From NCBI GenBank assembly GCA_007116995.1, contig SKHL01000136.1:1-6445 (forward strand): DNA of 6,445 bases, read 5' to 3'. Under the pieces are notes generated by a model. That model saw nothing but the letters and a program-made list of their open reading frames with translations. It did no database searches and was not told where the DNA came from. Position numbers and translations under genes: made by a program. Shown one piece after another: positions 5,464-6,445 of this stretch. Every line of letters starts with the position of its first letter. The first letter of the stretch is position 1. This DNA comes from Limnochordia bacterium (GTDB taxonomy: Bacteria; Bacillota; Limnochordia; Darwinibacteriales; DTU012).

Positions 5464-6445
5464 ATGCGGACATCACAACTATATGCGCCAACATTGCGTG
5501 AGGTACCTGCTGAAGCCGAGTTAGCTAGCCATAAATATATGTTGCGTGCTGGGTTAATGCGCAAATCAACAGCAGGAGTATACACATATTTACCCCTAGG
5601 GTTAAGGGTAATACAGAAAGTCATGGATATCGTACGCCAGGAGATGAATATAGCCGAGGGACAAGAGATAATGCTCCCTATAATACAGCCCGCTGAACTA
5701 TGGCATGAGACGAAACGATGGGACGATTACGGCGAAGAGATGTTTAAACTATCAGACCGTCATATGCGTCAATTTTGTTTAGGACCTACACATGAAGAAA
5801 TTATTACTGCATTGATACGGGCGGATATTCGATCCTATCGGCAACTACCTCTACGTCTATACCAAATCCAGAATAAATATCGAGATGAAATTCGACCTCG
5901 CTTTGGGGTAATTCGCGGGCGAGAGTTTATTATGAAGGACTTATACTCTTTTGACCGTAGTGAAGAGGAGTGTCAGATAAGCTACGCTGCTATGTATGAT
6001 GCATATAAAAAAATATTTGACCGTTGTGGTGTCACAGCACTACCTGTAGAAGCGGATTCAGGTGCTATCGGAGGTGACTCTACCCACGAGTTTATGGTAT
6101 TAGCAGATTCCGGTGAAGCTCTTATTGTTTACTGTCCAAGCTGCGCTTACGCTGCTAATGTAGAACGGGCAGAGTGCGTGCCAGCTAAGGAAAGGCAATC
6201 AAAAACTCAACAGCCCTATACAGAAATAGCAACACCAGAGATAACTACTATCCTTCAATTAGCTTCATTCTTAAATTGCTCAACACAGAACTTAATCAAA
6301 ACTATAATCTATCAAGCTGATCAAAAGCCAATAGCAGCCTTAGTAAGAGGAGATCACACATTAAACGAAGTTAAGCTACAAAAGGCATTAGCATGCCAAG
6401 AGTTGATATTAGCAGATGCAGAGACAATTATGTCAGTAACGAGAG
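5464..6445 (+). CDS. proS: Prolyl-tRNA synthetase, bacterial type with editing domain, 5' part
   Basis: Cytosolic class II aminoacyl-tRNA synthetase that charges tRNA-Pro and, in this form, clears mischarged Ala-tRNA-Pro. The frame runs open to the window edge: 327 whole codons of an expected ~570, so the rest of the insertion domain, motif 3 and the anticodon-binding domain lie outside. The start MRTSQLYAPTLREVPAEAE and the catalytic-core motifs YTYLPLGLRV (40-49), CLGPTHEE (105-112), YQIQNKYRDEIRPRFG (133-148, class II motif 2) and GREFIMKDLYSF (152-163) are all present. A CPSC pair (224-227) precedes AANVERAE. The editing insertion domain begins at about 258 (TTILQLASFL), and Lys279 in LIKTIIY aligns in number and context with the editing-essential Lys279 of E. 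coli ProRS. VRGDHTLNEVK (294-304) is also typical. The linker at about 239-258 (6180-6240) is markedly A-rich and T-poor, as expected for a polar linker. It is the last gene of the visible operon. Confidence 0.97.
   Translation, partial: MRTSQLYAPTLREVPAEAELASHKYMLRAGLMRKSTAGVYTYLPLGLRVIQKVMDIVRQEMNIAEGQEIMLPIIQPAELWHETKRWDDYGEEMFKLSDRHMRQFCLGPTHEEIITALIRADIRSYRQLPLRLYQIQNKYRDEIRPRFGVIRGREFIMKDLYSFDRSEEECQISYAAMYDAYKKIFDRCGVTALPVEADSGAIGGDSTHEFMVLADSGEALIVYCPSCAYAANVERAECVPAKERQSKTQQPYTEIATPEITTILQLASFLNCSTQNLIKTIIYQADQKPIAALVRGDHTLNEVKLQKALACQELILADAETIMSVTR

Noticed and set aside
5951..5980. TTGACC followed at suitable spacing by an AT-rich hexamer (promoter-like)
   Set aside because: It lies inside the conserved proS core, where the bases are dictated by the protein, and the -10 match is poor.
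6181..6240. Strongly A-rich, T-poor stretch in proS that could suggest a recombination boundary
   Set aside because: It matches the polar linker between the catalytic core and the editing domain. G+C is similar to the surroundings and the reading frame continues into normal domain sequence.

Overview
The window is a compact, one-directional run of seven protein genes, all on the + strand. It looks like a segment of a bacterial chromosome from a Firmicutes-type organism, most likely of the Clostridia. The gene order is uppS - cdsA - AI-2E-family membrane protein - dxr - rseP - ispG - proS. This is the conserved isoprenoid/phospholipid/envelope-protease cluster that ends in prolyl-tRNA synthetase and is common in that group. 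Strong AGGAGG-type ribosome binding sites, TTG and GTG starts, a moderate G+C content (about 40-45% by eye) and an AI-2E protein resembling the sporulation protein YtvI all fit. The assignment below class level is inference.

Layout: positions 1-379 are the 3' half of uppS. The cdsA gene (376-1146) overlaps or nearly abuts it. After a 27-base gap that carries a hairpin-embedded Shine-Dalgarno comes an AI-2E-family protein (1174-2175). A second 27-base gap leads to dxr (2203-3348), whose stop overlaps the TTG start of rseP (3345-4373). Then come ispG (start re-assigned to ATG 4386, ending 5447) and the first ~57% of proS (5464 to the window end). The largest gap is 27 bases. I see no terminator, convincing promoter, RNA gene, repeat array, mobile element or CRISPR, so the whole window is probably one transcription unit entered from upstream and continuing beyond the right edge.

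How the genes work together: Dxr performs the first committed step and IspG a late iron-sulfur step of the MEP pathway, which makes isoprenyl diphosphates. UppS polymerises these into undecaprenyl diphosphate, the lipid carrier for cell-wall sugars. CdsA makes CDP-diacylglycerol, the precursor of anionic phospholipids. RseP is the site-2 membrane protease that trims membrane-embedded regulators or signal-peptide remnants. ProS charges tRNA-Pro and is probably in the cluster by conserved neighbourhood rather than by pathway. The AI-2E protein is the only member without an obvious biochemical place.

All seven genes look intact within the window, and the key catalytic residues I could check are present. 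I did not find a previously undescribed system. The observations worth a second look are modest: the AI-2E insertion between cdsA and dxr, a possible translation-controlling hairpin in front of it, and several start-codon or overlap details.
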